DNA of 64,000 nt, taken from contig NZ_SPQG01000004.1 of NCBI RefSeq assembly GCF_004944975.1, forward strand, positions 58,182-122,181, written 5' to 3'. The position numbers were made by a program, and so were the translations under genes. Shown here one piece after another: positions 62,924 to 64,000 of this stretch. How positions within the stretch are numbered: the stretch's first letter is position 1; each line of letters starts with the position of its first letter. The notes beneath the pieces were generated by a model. That model did no database searches and was not told the DNA's origin. It saw only the letters and a program-made list of their open reading frames with translations. The stretch comes from Halorhabdus amylolytica. GTDB taxonomy: Archaea > Halobacteriota > Halobacteria > Halobacteriales > Haloarculaceae.

Positions 62924-62990
62924 GGCGATTAACTTGCTAGAGGACTTTCGCGGCGGCGAGTACGTCGACTACAAGAAGATCGAAGCGTGA
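62924..62990 (+). pseudogene. Duplicated 3' tail of trxB
   Basis: Reads INLLEDFRGGEYVDYKKIEA and a stop, identical in protein to the end of trxB (61679-61742). Forty-seven bases in the middle are identical. The outer codons differ silently (ATC/ATT, TTA/TTG, CTC/CTA, GCC/GCG) and the stop changes from TAG to TGA. No upstream coding part is present, so it is a fragment and not a gene. Confidence 0.85.
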
Positions 62991-63014
62991 GCAGGCTGGA
63001 GGACGACCGGTAAC

Positions 63015-63863
63015 TCACTCGACGAGCCGTTCTATCTCCGTGACGAGCACGTCGCTGGCACCGAGTTCTTTCACCCGGTTGATGGTCTCGAAGACCGCCC
63101 CCTCCTCGACTACGGCGTGGACAGCGACGTCTTCGGTCCCGGCGATGTCCATCACTGTCGGGCCACCCATCCCCGGCATGACGTCTTTGACCGCTTCGAG
63201 TTGGGATTCGGGGACGTTCATCATGAGGTAGCGTTTGTTCTCGGCGGTCAACACTGATTCGAGTGCCATCCGGATCTGTTCGACCTTCGGGTCGGCGGCG
63301 ACATCCTCGCGGGCGACGAGCCGGACGGAACTGTCGAGGACATCGTCGATGATTTCGAGGCGGTTCATCCGCAGGGTCGTGCCCGTCGAGGTGATGTCGA
63401 CGATACCGTCGGCGATGTCGACGTGTGGCGTGAGTTCGGTTGCCCCCGAGACTTCGGTGATCTCGGCGTCGATACCTTCGTCGTCGAGATAGTTCCGGGT
63501 CACGTTCGGGAATTCAGTGGCGATGGTGCCACCGTGGAGGTCGGCTGGTTCCTCGACGTCGCTGTCCTCAGGGGCGGCGAGGACGAGCTTGCACTCGCCG
63601 AATTCGAGGTCGAGCAGATCGACGAGGTTGTCCCGATCGGCCTCCCGTATCTGGTCAAATCCCGTGATACCGACGTCCGCGGCGCCGTCCGAGACGTATT
63701 CCGGGATGTCGGCGGCGCGGGCGTACAGCACGGTCACGTCCTCGTCGACAGTGTGCGCGTAGAGCTGTCGGTCCGCGCCGTCGACGAGGTGAAGCCCGGC
63801 GCGTTCGAGTACGTCGACGCTCGGGTCGTGGAGCCGGCCCTTGTTGGGCAGGGCAATGCGCAT
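63015..63863 (-). CDS. hisG: ATP phosphoribosyltransferase
   Basis: A 282-residue long-form HisG, the first enzyme of histidine synthesis, feedback inhibited by histidine through its C-terminal ACT-like domain. Seen: [40 protein letters not shown], the PRPP loop region [16 protein letters not shown], and the regulatory domain [36 protein letters not shown] 63863 is the family start; longer frames extend into the promoter region. Confidence 0.95.
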   Translation of the reverse strand: MRIALPNKGRLHDPSVDVLERAGLHLVDGADRQLYAHTVDEDVTVLYARAADIPEYVSDGAADVGITGFDQIREADRDNLVDLLDLEFGECKLVLAAPEDSDVEEPADLHGGTIATEFPNVTRNYLDDEGIDAEITEVSGATELTPHVDIADGIVDITSTGTTLRMNRLEIIDDVLDSSVRLVAREDVAADPKVEQIRMALESVLTAENKRYLMMNVPESQLEAVKDVMPGMGGPTVMDIAGTEDVAVHAVVEEGAVFETINRVKELGASDVLVTEIERLVE

Positions 63864-63961
63864 ACCTCCCCTGGGAACGAGAGCCGCAACTGTCTTTCGA
63901 CACGCTTCGGCCTTTCGACACGACTCGACGGACCGTTCCGCCGGAAGATACATTCATTACG

Positions 63962-64000
63962 ATGGCTACGGAATATTTCCCATGGGAAGGACAGGTGAGT
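63962..64000 (+). CDS. Possible start of a gene cut by the window end
   Basis: An ATG at 63962 opens MATEYFPWEGQVS and stays open to the end; another ATG at 63981 in a different frame (MGRTGE) is also possible. The region is divergent from hisG, so a gene start is expected, but too little is present to identify it. Confidence 0.25.
   Translation, partial: MATEYFPWEGQVS

Noticed and set aside
62924-62990. A start of a small gene behind the wHTH regulator
   Set aside because: The sequence is the tail of trxB ending in a stop codon, with no start or promoter of its own.

Overview
The window is chromosomal DNA of a haloarchaeon (class Halobacteria). Coding GC is high and third positions are strongly GC-biased. 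The proteins are very acidic, several genes appear leaderless with TATA boxes about 25-35 bases upstream, and many proteins belong to families seen mainly in haloarchaea (DUF5790, DUF7521-like, HVO_0416-like zinc finger, PAS-HisKA kinases, Pab1020-type RNA ligase). The genus cannot be fixed from the sequence alone; Halorhabdus-like is a guess.

Layout. 1-514 is a block of tandem structured repeats without a gene. 515-1230 is a VapBC-type toxin-antitoxin pair. 1388-3698 holds a helix-turn-helix regulator and a PAS histidine kinase, each broken by a one-base frameshift. 3840-12965 is a core-genome stretch: methenyl-tetrahydromethanopterin cyclohydrolase, archaeal dihydroneopterin aldolase, a GTPBP1-like GTPase, a creatininase-family amidohydrolase, an ABC exporter and a DUF192 protein. 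tRNA-Val(UAC) lies at 13050-13124.

13147-31502 is the most striking region: a complete type I-D CRISPR-Cas locus. Array 1 (13485-17738, minus strand, 58 intact repeats plus one degenerate) and array 2 (28274-31448, plus strand, 44 repeats) point outwards from a central minus-strand operon cas6-cas10d-(cas11-like)-csc2-csc1-cas3'-cas4-cas1-cas2. The CARF regulator csa3 is divergent from the operon. The two leaders are homologous (about 110 bases) and each starts right after the stop codon of cas2 or csa3. The two repeat sequences are related but distinct. A perfect 39-base direct repeat (13147-13185 and 31464-31502) brackets the whole locus, and the left copy sits next to a tRNA gene whose 3' end is duplicated. 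The C-terminal (small-subunit-like) part of Cas10d appears to be a separate, translationally coupled gene.

31566-48335 is again mostly core genome: zinc-finger and winged-helix proteins, a UvrD-like helicase, an RNA ligase and its PIN-domain partner (two genes apart), NAD(P) transhydrogenase pntA1-pntA2-pntB, a PrsW-like protease, PdxT, cytochrome bd oxidase and HisE. 48336-54877 has hairpin repeats, a tandem paralogue pair, a NOG1-like GTPase and a polar amino acid ABC transporter with two permeases. 56909-59896 is a lower-GC patch with a lipoprotein, a Tat-exported phospholipase C-like protein and an IS1595-family insertion sequence. 60046-63863 contains EngB, a thioredoxin-reductase-like protein and HisG. 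Between the last two lies a two-gene cassette (unknown protein plus wHTH regulator with a palindromic operator) flanked by two copies of the 3' end of the reductase gene, which suggests an insertion that duplicated the gene's tail.
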